From: Paulinella micropora
Lineage: Eukaryota > Cercozoa > Imbricatea > Euglyphida > Paulinellidae
Direction of reading: 5' to 3'
DNA: 64,000 nucleotides
Assembly: GCA_019918135.1 (NCBI GenBank)
Contig: WBZZ01003133.1
Span: 60,001-124,000 of the forward strand
A model generated the notes under the pieces. That model saw only the letters and a program-made list of their open reading frames with translations. It was not told the origin of the DNA and did no database searches. Each line of letters opens with the position of its first letter. Position 1 is the first letter of the stretch. Below are positions 1 to 11,000 of this stretch, piece by piece. The position numbers were made by a program, and so were the translations under genes.

Positions 1-163
1 AATAACCTCGGCTTAGTGCAGTCTTGCCCTCAGGAGCTCCATCGGTGGCCCCGATCATCAGGCGAGAGACTGACACGGGGGGGTGGAGGACCTTGAACAA
101 GGGTATTGGAGGCTTATGTCCGTTGAGGATATGCCATTAGCTGCATCAGTACGCCTCAGATAT

Positions 164-165
<2 letters not shown>
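1..165 (+). mobile_element. Short retroelement, family C, partial copy
   Basis: From about position 23 this matches the 3' part of the longer copy at 14004-14344, starting at the shared stretch GTCTTGCCCTCAGGAGCTCC. It ends in TCAGATATAGT followed by (ATT)n. Near the 3' end is TTGGAGGCTTATGTCC, related to the ATGGAGGCRCATGT tail of the SINEs and LINE in this window. The 5' part differs from the other copy or is cut by the window edge. No coding capacity is visible. Confidence 0.6.

Positions 166-223
<58 letters not shown>
166..223. repeat. (ATT)n microsatellite
   Basis: This is a pure trinucleotide run. Similar runs of about 20-80 bp separate nearly every short retroelement in 1-7 kb, 13.1-15.3 kb and 20.1-23.5 kb. 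Their translations (poly-Ile, poly-Leu, poly-Tyr, poly-Asn) are not genes. The runs appear to serve as insertion targets and possibly as tails. Confidence 0.9.
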
Positions 224-229
<6 letters not shown>

Positions 230-460
230 TGGGCCCTGTCGCCAGTTCGATTCCCGTCGGTGCCACCAGTATTTTCATTGAACATACCGGTCTATTTCTG
301 GACCAGTATTTTCATTGAACATACCGGCCCGTCTGGAAGTGTTGGAACTGCCCTTGCGGGGGTGTCATTAGAGCTTATCGTCAATTCTTCGTACTCCCCT
401 CACGGGTGAGACGATGGAGGCGCATGTGCAGAAATGCATCAGCCATTGACAGAGAAGCAC

Positions 461-461
<1 letters not shown>
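224..461 (+). mobile_element. tRNA-derived SINE-II, 5'-truncated
   Basis: The copy starts inside the tRNA-like head, keeps the B box GTTCGATTCCC and the body, and ends in the tail ATGGAGGCGCATGTGCAG...GAAGCACT before (ATT)n. It is missing the A-box half present in full copies such as 3087-3354. Confidence 0.8.
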
Positions 462-500
<39 letters not shown>

Positions 501-502
<2 letters not shown>

Positions 503-547
503 GGAGGCGCATGTGCAGATTTGCATCAGCCATTGACAGAGAAGCAC

Positions 548-548
<1 letters not shown>
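501..548 (+). mobile_element. SINE-II 3' tail only (48 bp)
   Basis: Only the last 48 bp of the SINE (ATGGAGGCGCATGTGCAG through GAAGCACT) lie between two (ATT)n runs. The same minimal tail recurs at 4295-4342, 13944-13986 and 20903-20950. It looks like an extreme 5' truncation during target-primed reverse transcription. Confidence 0.75.
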
Positions 549-617
<69 letters not shown>

Positions 618-791
618 TAGGGAGTACATAGGCCATCGGTCCTTTCCATGGGCTGATTGGTATAAAGCTCCTAGAGTAATGTTCTTTGCCGTCACTTCCT
701 TTATTCCACCGATTGGTGTGGAGACTTTCCTTATGGAATGGAGGATTGGATGCACATGGCCTTTTGGCTCAGCAATTGGCAGGAGATACAC

Positions 792-792
<1 letters not shown>
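618..792 (+). mobile_element. Short retroelement, family B
   Basis: This 175-bp unit begins TAGGGAGTACATAGGCC and ends GGCAGGAGATACACT before (ATT)n. No Pol III A and B boxes are evident. The 3' end carries ATGGAGGA...GCACATGG...CTCAGCAATTGGCAG, a variant of the tail shared with the SINEs. Other copies are at 6368, 6588, 6808, 15011, 20188, 20398, 20606 and 20754. Confidence 0.7.
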
Positions 793-825
<33 letters not shown>

Positions 826-1067
826 GTGGCACCGTGATAGCCCAGTGGTTAAGGTCTACCATCTGGGACCTGTCGCCAGTTCGATTCCCGTCGGTGCCAG
901 TATTTTCAAAGGATATTTTCTTTGAAAGTATTGGTCTGTCTGGAAGGCTTGGAGCTGCCTTGCGGGGGTGTCAGTAGAGCCTATCGTCAAATCTTCGTAC
1001 TCTCCTCGCGGGTGAGACGATGGAGGCACATGTGCAGAAATGCATTCGCCATTGACTGAGAAGCACT
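826..1067 (+). mobile_element. tRNA-derived SINE-I, full length
   Basis: The head GGCACCG...CGGTGCC would pair as a perfect 7-bp acceptor stem. Between the arms lie an A-box-like TGATAGCCCAGTGG and the B box GTTCGATTCCC, the internal RNA polymerase III promoter. The body differs from SINE-II (GTATTTTCAAAGGATATTTTC), but the 3' tail ATGGAGGCACATGTGCAG...GAAGCACT is shared. It is inserted between (ATT)n runs. A second copy is at 2797-3036. Confidence 0.85.
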
Positions 1068-1103
1068 ATTATTATTATTATTATTGTATTGTTATTATTA
1101 TCA

Positions 1104-2478
1104 TCCCTGAAAGGTGTTGGTCAAGGGGGTGGGGTTTGGGGGGAGGGGGAAAATGAAAATTGTGTACCCCACCCCCACCCCCACCCATCATTTCCGCACC
1201 CCTGTCGGAATAAATCATGGTTTGTCGGAACCAGGAGAAGTTCGGAGCTCTTATTGGTTAGCCCCAGACTCGATCTTGATGCTGATATGATTTTTTTTAG
1301 AATTCACGCAAATATTTGCGTTAGGGCAGTGTCCTGAATGCCAAAATTCCTTCTTTCTTTTCGCACCCCAATCGGAATAAATCATGGTTTGTGTGAACCA
1401 GGAGGAGTTGGGAGCTCATATTGACAGGGTGGCTAGCCCCAGACTCGATGTTGATGCTGATGTAATTTCTTTGGAATTCACGCAAATATTTGCGTTAGGG
1501 GAGTGTCCTGAACGCGAAAATTCCTTGTTTTTTTGGCCTATTTTCTGCACCCTCGTCGGAATAAATCATGGTTTGTGTGAACCAGGAAGAGTTGGGAGCT
1601 CATATTGACAGGGTGGCTAGCCCCAGACTCGATGTTGATGCTGATGTAATTTTTTTGGAATTCACGCAATTATTTGCGTTAGGGAGTGTCCTGAATGCCA
1701 AAATTCCTTGTTTTTTGGCAGTACTTGCCGGTGCCTCCGGCGGTTGAACGTACGCTGTCGACGGGGCAGGGGGGGGGTCCGGGGGGCCCTCCCCGGGAAC
1801 CCAAGCCCTGTGATTTTACGTACCCGTTCTGGTCGCGTGGCACCCACACCTGAAAATTGAGCTTTTTTCCACCAGGCGCCGTTTGCGGCACCTCCGGCAA
1901 TTCAACGTACCCTGTCGAAGGGAAAGGGGGGGGGTCCGGGGGGCTCTCCCCCCGGGAACCCAAGCACTGTGATTTTACGTACCCGTTCTGGTCGCGGGTG
2001 GCACCCACACCTGAAAATTGAGGTTTTTTGCCACCAGCCGTAATTTGAGGCACCTTCGGCAATTCAACGTACCCTGTCGAAGGGAAAGGGGGGATCCGGG
2101 GGAGCCCTGCGATTGTACGTACCCGTTCTGGTCACCTGAAAATTGAGGGTTTTTTGCCACCAGGCGCCCTGTGCGGCACCTCCGGCAATTCAACGTACCC
2201 TGTCGAAGGGAAAGGGGGGGTCCGGGGGAGCCCTGCGATTGTACGTACCCGTTCTGGTCGCGGGTGGCACCCACACCTGAAAATTGAGGTTTTTTGCCAC
2301 CAGGCGCCCTTTGCGGCACCTCCGGCAATTCAACGTACCCTGTCGAAGGGAAAGGGGGCGGGAGGGGGGGGGGATGGGTCCTGGGGGCCCCCAAAAAGTG
2401 ATAAGAAGTGGGTCTGGCGGGGTTTGGTGCGCGAAGCGCACCGGTGAACCATCCTTTCAGGTGTTGGCGCAGCCCCTA

Positions 2479-2479
<1 letters not shown>
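1104..2479 (+). mobile_element. Composite repeat with Helitron-like ends, copy 1
   Basis: The unit starts A|TCCCTGAAAGGTGTTGG and ends GGTGTTGGCGCAGCCCCTAG|T, so it has 5' TC and 3' CTAG termini between A and T, the Helitron signature. A hairpin GGTGCGC-GAA-GCGCACC lies upstream of the end (about 2427-2443). Inside are two tandem arrays. One is about 170 bp per unit, each with the palindrome CGCAAATATTTGCG. The other is about 120-150 bp per unit, with GCCACCAGGCGC and AACGTACCCTGTCGA. Related copies lie at 20988-22546 and from 23519. No replicase/helicase is present, so it would be non-autonomous. A HINE/Helentron-type repeat is the best guess. Confidence 0.5.
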
Positions 2480-2528
<49 letters not shown>

Positions 2529-2759
2529 GGACACCGTGATAGCCCAGTGGTCAAGTTCTACCATCTGGGCCCTGTCGCCAGTTCGATTCCCGTCGGTGCC
2601 ACCAGTTTCTTCATTGAACATACCGGTCCGTCTGGAAGTGTTGGAACTGCCTGTGCGGGGGTGTCATTAGAGCCTATCGTCAATTCTTCGTACTCCCCTC
2701 ACGGGTGAGACGATGGAGGCGCATGTGCAGATTTGCATCAGCCATTGACAGAGAAGCAC

Positions 2760-2794
<35 letters not shown>

Positions 2795-3035
2795 GTGGCA
2801 CCGCGATAGCCCAGTGGTTAAGGTCTACCATCTGGGACCTGTCGCCAGTTCGATTCCCGTCGGTGCCAGTATTTTCAAAGGATATTCTCTTTGAAAGTAT
2901 TGGTCTGTCTGGAAGGCTTGGAGTTGCCTTGCCGGGGTGTCAGTAGAGCCTATCGTCAAATCTTCGTACTCCCCTCACGGGTGAGACGATGGAGGCACAT
3001 GTGCAGAAATGCATTCGCCATTGACTGAGAAGCAC

Positions 3036-3086
<51 letters not shown>

Positions 3087-3353
3087 GGACACCGTGATAG
3101 CCCAGTGGTCAAGTTCTACCATCTGGGCCCTGTCGCCAGTTCGATTCCCGTCGGTGCCACCAGTATTTCATTGAACATACCGGTCTATTTCTGGACCAGT
3201 ATTTTCATTGAACATACCGGCCCGTCTGGAAGTGTTGGAACTGCCCTTGCGGGGGTGTCATTAGAGCTTATCGTCAATTCTTCGTACTCCCCTCACGGGT
3301 GAGACGATGGAGGCGCATGTGCAGAAATGCATCAGCCATTGACAGAGAAGCAC

Positions 3354-3396
<43 letters not shown>

Positions 3397-3666
3397 TTGG
3401 ACACCGTGATAGCCCAGTGGTCAAGTTCTACCATCTGGGCCCTGTCGCCAGTTCGATTCCCGTCGGTGCCACCAGTATTTTCATTGAACATACCGGTCTA
3501 TTTCTGGACCAGTATTTTCATTGAACATACCGGCCCGTCTGGAAGTGTTGGAACTGCCCTTGCGGGGGTGTCATTAGAGCTTATCGTCAATTCTTCGTAC
3601 TCCCCTCACGGGTGAGACGATGGAGGCGCATGTGCAGAAATGCATCAGCCATTGACAGAGAAGCAC

Positions 3667-3700
<34 letters not shown>

Positions 3701-3966
3701 TTGACACCGTGATAGCCCAGTGGTCAAGTTCTACCATCTGGGCCTGTCGCCAGTTCGATTCCCGTCGGTGCCACCAGTATTTTCATTGAACATACCGATC
3801 CGTCTGGACCAGTATTTTCATTGAACATACCGGCCCGTCTGGAAGTGTTGGAACTGCCCTTGCGGGGGCGTCATTAGAGCTTATCGTCAATTCTTCGTAC
3901 TCCCCTCACGGGTGAGACGATGGAGGCGCATGTGCAGAAATGCATCAGCCATTGACAGAGAAGCAC

Positions 3967-4006
<40 letters not shown>

Positions 4007-4259
4007 GCTCAGTGGTCAAGTTCTACCATCTGGGCCCTGTCGCCAGTTCGATTCCCGTCGGTGCCACCAGTATTTTCATTGAACATACCGATCCGTCTGG
4101 ACCAGTATTTTCATTGAACATACCGGCCCGTCTGGAAGTGTTGGAACTGCCCTTGCGGGGGTGTCATTAGAGCTTATCGTCAATTCTTCGTACTCCCCTC
4201 ACGGGTGAGACGATGGAGGCGCATGTGCAGAAATGCATCAGCCATTGACAGAGAAGCAC

Positions 4260-4293
<34 letters not shown>

Positions 4294-4632
4294 GATGGAG
4301 GCGCATGTGCAGACTTGCATCAGCCATTGACAGAGAAGCACTATTATTATTATTATTATTATTATTGGACACCGTGATAGCCCAGTGGTCAAGTTCTACC
4401 ATCTGGGCCCTGTCGCCAGTTCGATTCCCGTCGGTGCCACCAGTATTTTCATTGAACATACCGGTCCGTCTGGACCAGTATTTTCATTGAACATACCGGT
4501 CCGTCTGGAAGTGTTGGAACTGCCCTTGCGGGGGTGTCATTACAGCCTATCGTCAATTCTTCGTACTCCCCTCACGGGTGAGACGATGGAGGCGCATGTG
4601 CAGAAATGCATCAGCCATTGACAGAGAAGCAC

Positions 4633-4698
<66 letters not shown>

Positions 4699-4966
4699 GG
4701 ACACCGTGATAGCCCAGTGGTCAAGTTCTACCATCTGGGCCCTGTCGCCAGTTCGATTCCCGTCGGTGCCACCAGTATTTTCATTGAACATACCGGTCTA
4801 TTTCTGGACCAGTATTTTCATTGAACATACCGGCCCGTCTGGAAGTGTTGGAACTGCCCTTGCGGGGGTGTCATTAGAGCTTATCGTCAATTCTTCGTAC
4901 TCCCCTCACGGGTGAGACGATGGAGGCGCATGTGCAGAAATGCATCAGCCATTGACAGAGAAGCAC

Positions 4967-4997
<31 letters not shown>

Positions 4998-5596
4998 GGA
5001 CACCGTGATAGCCCAGTGGTCAAGTTCTACCATCTGGGCCCTGTCGCCAGTTCGATTCCCGTCGGTGCCACCAGTATTTTCATTGAACATACCGGTCCGT
5101 CTGGACCAGTATTTTCGTTGAACATACCGGTCCGTCTGGACCAGTATTTTCATTGAACATACCGGTCCGTCTGGAAGTGTTGGAACTGCCCTTGCGGGGG
5201 TGTCATTAGAGCCTATCGTCAATTCTTCGTACTCCCCTCACGGGTGAGACGATGGAGGCGCATGTGCAGAAATGCATCAGCCATTGACAGAGAAGCACTA
5301 TTATTATTATTATTATTATTATTATTATGGACACCGTGATAGCCCAGTGGTCAAGTTCTACCATCTGGGCCCTGTCGCCAGTTCGATTCCCGTCGGTGCC
5401 ACCAGTATTTTCATTGAACATACCGGTCTATTTCTGGACCAGTATTTTCATTGAACATACCGGCCCGTCTGGAAGTGTTGGAACTGCCCTTGCGGGGGTG
5501 TCATTAGAGCTTATCGTCAATTCTTCGTACTCCCCTCACGGGTGAGACGATGGAGGCGCATGTGCAGAAATGCATCAGCCATTGACAGAGAAGCAC

Positions 5597-5656
<60 letters not shown>

Positions 5657-5888
5657 CATTATTATTACTGCCCAGTGGTCAAGTTCTACCATCTGGGCCC
5701 TGTCGCCAGTTCGATTCCCGTCGGTGCCACCAGTATCTTCATTGAACATACCGGTCCGTCTGGAAGTGTTGGAACTGCCCGTGCGGGGGTGTCATTAGAG
5801 CCTATCGTCAATTCTTCGTACTCCCCTCACGGGTGAGACGATGGAGGCGCATGTGCAGATTTGCATCAGCCATTGACAGAGAAGCACT
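2529..5888 (+). mobile_element. Head-to-tail SINE array (eleven SINEs plus one tail)
   Basis: SINE-II copies lie at 2529-2760, 3087-3354, 3399-3667, 3703-3967, 4007-4260, 4367-4633, 4699-4967, 4998-5299, 5329-5597 and 5670-5888. A SINE-I copy lies at 2797-3036 and a bare tail at 4295-4342. All are on the plus strand, each followed by (ATT)n. Copies vary in a 30-bp internal duplication around CAGTATTTTCATTGAACATACCGG (one, two or three units), so they are not one recent tandem duplication. A box TGATAGCCCAGTGG and B box GTTCGATTCCC are kept in most copies. The pattern suggests repeated insertion into the ATT run at the end of earlier copies, possibly with unequal exchange. Confidence 0.8.
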
Positions 5889-5930
5889 ATTATTATTATT
5901 TATTATTATTGTTATTATTATTTATTATTA

Positions 5931-5980
5931 ATGGAGGCACATGTCCAGGATCTGGATCTGATGCTATAGTCTGAGGAAGC
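5931..5980 (+). mobile_element. Minimal LINE 3' end (50 bp)
   Basis: The segment ATGGAGGCACATGTCCAGGA through CTGAGGAAGC is identical to the last 50 bp of the full LINE (13084-13133), including the final 12 codons and stop of its ORF. It is followed by an ATT-rich run. Other isolated copies are at 13230-13279 and 35449-35498. These look like insertions truncated almost to the tail. Confidence 0.8.
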
Positions 5981-5996
5981 CTATTATTTATTATTA

Positions 5997-6069
<73 letters not shown>

Positions 6070-6337
6070 GGACACCGTGATAGCCCAGTGGTCAAGTTCT
6101 ACCATCTGAGCCCTGTCGCCAGTTCGATTCCCGTCGGTGCCACCAGTATTTTCATTGAACATACCGGTCTATTTCTGGACCAGTATTTTCATTGAACATA
6201 CCGGCCCGTCTGGAAGTGTTGGAACTGCCCTTGCGGGGGCGTCATTAGAGCTTATCGTCAATTCTTCGTACTCCCCTCACGGGTGAGACGATGGAGGCGC
6301 ATGTGCAGAAATGCATCAGCCATTGACAGAGAGGCAC

Positions 6338-6338
<1 letters not shown>
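6070..6338 (+). mobile_element. tRNA-derived SINE-II
   Basis: This copy carries the A and B boxes, two copies of the CAGTATTTTCATTGAAC module, and the tail ending GAGGCACT before (ATT)n. It differs from neighbours by scattered substitutions, for example CTGAGCCCTG in the head. Confidence 0.8.
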
Positions 6339-6367
<29 letters not shown>

Positions 6368-6368
<1 letters not shown>

Positions 6369-6542
6369 TAGGGAGTACATAGGCCATCGGTCCTTTCCAT
6401 GGGCTGATTGGTATAAAGCTCCTAGAGTAATGTTCTATGCCGTCACTTCCTTTATTCCACCGATTGGTGTGGAGACTTTCCTTATGGAATGGAGGACTGG
6501 ATGCACATGGCCTTTTGGCTCAGCAATTGGCAGGAGATACAC

Positions 6543-6589
<47 letters not shown>

Positions 6590-6762
6590 GGGAGTACATA
6601 GGCCATCGGTCCCTTTCCATGGGCTGATTGGTATAAAGCTCCTAGAGTAATGTTCTATGCCGTCACTTCCTTTATTCCACCGATTGGTGTGGAGACTTTC
6701 CTTGTGGAATGGAGGACTGGATGCACATGGCCTTTTGGCTCAGCAATTGGCAGGAGATACAC

Positions 6763-6809
<47 letters not shown>

Positions 6810-6982
6810 GGGAGTACATAGGCCATCGGTCCCTTTCCATGGGCTGATTGGTATAAAGCTCCTAGAGTAATGTTCTATGCCGTCACTTCCTTTATTCCAC
6901 CGATTGGTGTGGAGACTTTCCTTGTGGAATGGAGGACTGGATGCACATGGCCTTTTGGCTCAGCAATTGGCAGAGATACACT
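6368..6982 (+). mobile_element. Three family-B elements in tandem
   Basis: Copies lie at 6368-6543, 6588-6763 and 6808-6982, each starting TAGGGAGTACATAGGCC and ending AGATACACT, separated by (ATT)n. The second and third share a CCTTGTGGAATGG variant and a CGGTCCCTTTCC variant, so one may be a segmental duplicate of the other. Confidence 0.7.
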
Positions 6983-7134
6983 ATTAGTATTATTATTATT
7001 ATTATTACTACTACTTTCATTCTGGAGGGGTGCACAAGATGGCACTCCATGGGAAGAGAAGGTGGTTGGGCCTCTCCCCACGAAGGTGACCGCTTGGGGA
7101 GGGCGGTCACCGGGATATGCGCAACTCTCAACTG

Positions 7135-7277
7135 GGCATTTACTCGGTAGGGGTTCGGCCAGGCAGGTTGTGGGGTTGTCTGTTGGATTGTTGGTTGGCT
7201 CGTTTTTCTTGGCTGTTGGTTTGGGTCTGGTTTCCTGGTTAGCCCATTTTCGCCGAATTTCCTGCCGAGTAAATGCC
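7135..7277. repeat. Inverted-repeat-bounded segment in LINE leader
   Basis: GGCATTTACTCGGTAGG at 7135-7151 is matched by its complement CCTGCCGAGTAAATGCC at 7261-7277 with one mismatch, bounding 143 bp. It could be a small MITE caught in the LINE leader or a structural part of the leader RNA. No coding potential is seen. Confidence 0.5.
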
Positions 7278-7325
7278 TGGGGGCTTCCAGTTCCGGTTTG
7301 GTGATCTTGTTGAGGTGAGCATTCG

Positions 7326-7462
7326 GAGGAAACAGTACCGAGATGGGTTGAAGATAGGATTCACATTGAGCCGAGATGGGGCTGAGTTGACCTGTTCCAA
7401 CTCGGCTCCATTTCGGCTTCATGTTAATCCTATCTTCATCCTATTTGGGTTTTGTCTCCTCC
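7326..7462. repeat. Long fold-back hairpin in LINE leader
   Basis: Arms of about 65 bp (7326-7390 and 7397-7462) are imperfect reverse complements, with a loop of about 6 bases (CCTGTT). For example, TTGAAGATAGGATT pairs with AATCCTATCTTCA. As RNA this is a stem with scattered mismatches. It may be a fold-back insertion, a structural element of the LINE leader, or a small-RNA precursor; the sequence alone does not decide. Confidence 0.6.
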
Positions 7463-8013
7463 CTATCTTCGCTTCTTCGGGGTTGCCTAACTGGAACACA
7501 TGATGAGCGCACGTTGGAGAGGGGCTTCAGTCGGTCCCAATGCCTTGCCAGTGCCTTGCTGCGTTGCCGTGCCTTGCCCCATGCATTCACACCCTCCACC
7601 GTTGCATTTCTAACTGAGCAGCTTCGGCTGGGATTACTATACTTGTCTGTAAGACCCTATAGGTACCGCTAGGTTCGCGCCTTCTATACCCACGTGGGGG
7701 AAGGAGTTTCAGCGGCACGCCGTCCGATCTGGCTCCACTCGGGGACACCCGTACCTCATGATGTGTATTGTTAGGAGCAGCTGAAAGTCCATAAGGCATG
7801 AGAGTAGAGGCGTTGGCGATGCGATGGAGAGTGTGTGTAGTGCGTGAGGCAGGTTCTGGCGACGCTGGGGGTGCTGGCGGGCGCCGAAGGGCACGAAGCG
7901 ACGCGGCAGCGTCCAGTGACACCGGCGGAAATGCGTGTAGTGTGTGTTGCAGATACCGCCGATGCTATTTGCATGGACGGGCGCTTTCCTCGGCGTAAAG
8001 AGGCGCGGCGGTG

Positions 8014-11000
8014 ATGGCCAGCGACATTGGCCGTCTACTACTCTCAATGGATTACAAATACGCGAAGCACGGAGCTACCACTGTGGCCCTTATGGGACAA
8101 GGTAGAATCGCCGAAGACCTGGACAATCCCCGTGGGAATGCCTCTTCGACGGGCTCTGGCCCGATGTCCCAGGATGGGAGGATGAGGGCTCGCGTATATG
8201 ACGGAATTCCTGAACCACGTGGAGAGGCTATCTTAGCTGCGCCTCATCCTTCCTCCCCAAACCTGGCACACGGGTCGGCGCTTCAACATAAGGCGAGCGG
8301 CGCTATATGGCAGATGGCACCGCCGCCTCGACGGTACCGGCGGGTAGATCGGTACGACAAGGACGGGCGTAATCTGATTGTCTGGGGGCTCTCAGAACGC
8401 GCCAATCTACAGGAGATCGCCTCCAAAATGAGCGGTCTTGGTCTGGTGGTCCCGGTAATGGAGTGGCAAGGCCAGCGAATGTCTCGTCACCTGGAGCTGG
8501 TCTACGAGGACGATGACAGCAGGCAGACGGCGTTGCAGCAACTCAAACATCTCAAATTCTTCGGCAGAGGGGTCAATGTGGCCCTTGGGCGCAGGTTCAG
8601 GGACAGGGAACGTGTCCGAAGGCTTATTCGCATCCATCTGCGTGGGGAAGCGGCGGTCCGGAAGGAGGAAGCTGCGACGGGATATCGCGTCTTGCCTCTG
8701 CATGAAGAATGTGTCGATGATGTGCAGGTGGTGTCTTCGGAATTGGCTGCCGATGCACCTAAGTGTGTGTCTGAGTGTGCTGATGTGCATGTGGTGCCCC
8801 TGCATTCGGCGGCCAGTGCAGTGGGGGACCAACCTGCGCAAGCACCTGCAGAGGGGGGCAGCACGAGGGCGGAAGCCAAGCGCGGCCGTCGGGTCCGGAA
8901 ACGAGCCAAGAAGCATCGCTCCAAGCAGTTCGATACCGGCTTCAAGCTACTCGTCGCGAGTCACAACTGGCAGGGTAAAACGGGATACGACAACGTAGGC
9001 ACGGCGGAATGGGCATCATTCTACAAGCACGAGGGCTGGCTAGTCATCGGGGCTCAGGAGCACCGCATGGGCAAGAAGCAACTTTCCAAATGCAGCCTGG
9101 ATGGATTCCGGATTTTTGGAAAACCTGCGGAGGTCAGCGAGAAAAATCGCTGCAAGGGTGGGGTTCTATTCGCGGTGGCTAACTTCCTTGGTCCGTATTG
9201 CAACCTGGTGTCAGCCCCCGTCGACCACCGGCAGCAAGTGTGGCTGCGTATCGCCTCGGGTGTTACCGGCGCTCACGATATCTATGTGGGCAACGGCTAC
9301 TTTCCCCAGGAAACGCAGGAAGAAGAGTCGTCAGAGGCGTATGCGGCCTGGCAGGCAGCTATAGCTTTTTTTGGAGCCAAAGGTCTTGTGGTCACGGTGG
9401 CGGATGCCAACGCGAAGCTCGGGCCGGCATGCAGCCGAAAAGAGGAGGGCATCGTCGGTCAGCACGGGGAGGTCGATCATAAGGGAGCACCGGTACGTTC
9501 GGAGAACGGCAAGAGACTCGCGGCTGTCCTCGTCGCTTCGGGACTGCGAAATCTGAGCGGCTTCTCGTGCCCAGTGGAAGGGTCCTACTGGTGGTCCCGG
9601 CGTGAGCAGCGCGGCATGGGCACAGGCAAGCACCTCCTCGATTACATCTGCGCGTCGCCTGGCTTGGCATCTGGAGCAAAGTTCGGAGTATGCGAAGATG
9701 ATCTTGATACGGACCACAAGGCAGTATGGGCCGAACTGACGTGGAGTGGCCAGCGCCGGCCAAAGCGGGCTGCGAAACCTTACAGGTCCTTTCGTGTTGA
9801 TAAGCTTATTGGTGCTGGTGTCTCGGGTAATGATCACGCTGCGAAGCAAGCGCTGGATTATCTACGCGACAAGTTCGATGACGTATTCCAGCATTGCCTA
9901 CAGAAGCTTGGAGTACATCAGCTGCCTGAGCTTGACCTATCGGGTGGTGCCGACAGCCAACGGGTGGTAGATGACGTCACCGAGCGAGTGGCGCAGTCCT
10001 TCCGAATGGCGGCGCACCGGGTCCTTGGCTCCAGATGTATACGACCCCGTTTCACCAACAATTGGTTCGACGGGGAGCTAAAGGAGCTCATTCAGCAGCG
10101 CCGGGAGGCCTACGCAGCATACAGGAGGGATGAATCGAATGCGGAAGCCCGTCTGAATTGGCTACGGCTCCGCAAGGAAATTCGGAAGGCAACTCGGGCC
10201 AAGAAGTCCGCCTCCTTCAAGCAAGTGCAGGAAGAAGCTGTCAAATGTCAACGCGAGCAATCCTCAAAGCGCTTTTGGCTACTCGCGAAGCGGCTTGGCG
10301 GGGCACGCAGAACGAAGGTCTCCGCGCCGGTGCAAAGGGAGGATGGCTCACTGGCGTGTACGCTGCCGGAAAAGGTCGCTCGGTGGGAGGAATTTCGGAA
10401 AAATTCGGTGAAGCCACGGGAAAATCCGGCAAGTGCGGCTGTTGTGGTGGAGTGCTGTGCAGAAGCAGGCTCGTTGGAGTGGGAGGAAGCCGAAGCTAAG
10501 CGGCAGTTCCACTGGAACGATCGCTTCAGAGATGAGGTGGCCCGGGCTATGAAGGAGCACGAAGTAGGTGAAGACACTTGCGAAGAGCTGGACAAGCCGT
10601 TCACGCAAGAGGAGGTCCTTGCAAGGCAACGTGCCCTGAATAACCACAAAGCTTGTGGCGAGGACAAAGTGAAGAACGAGATGCTCAAGTATGGCGGCGC
10701 CTACATCAATGGCTACTTAACGCAGTACTTCAACTGGATTCGAGAAGCCGAGAGGACTCCAAAAGCTTGGGGCAAGGGAATCATCGTCAATATCCCCAAG
10801 GGTGGGGATCCTACGGATCCTGACAACTGGAGGGATATCTCGATTATTAGTTGCCTCGGTAAGCTGTATCTGTCCTTATTAGCTACTCGTCTAACGCTCT
10901 TCGTGGATGGCCCGGATAAGCTACGTCCAGAGCAGGGAGGCTTCCGCCCGGGGCGTCGCACTACGGATCAGGTCTTTACCCTTTGGCAGAGGTTGAAGGG

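Noticed and set aside
83-631. Many short ORFs with poly-Ile, poly-Leu, poly-Tyr or poly-Asn tracts
   Set aside because: They are translations of (ATT)n microsatellites and SINE bodies in several frames and both strands. The same peptide recurs wherever the same SINE lies, with no gene-like conservation.
826-895. A functional tRNA gene
   Set aside because: The head has A/B boxes and a perfect acceptor stem, but I cannot form a normal 7-base anticodon loop. It is always followed by the same SINE body and tail, so it is a SINE promoter.
2529-5888. CRISPR-like array because of regular direct repeats
   Set aside because: The repeats are about 270-bp retroelements and the spacers are all (ATT)n. 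There are no short repeats with unique spacers, and no cas genes.
8407-8945. Antisense ORFs inside the LINE
   Set aside because: They are shadows of the RRM-like and endonuclease coding sequence, without motifs of their own.
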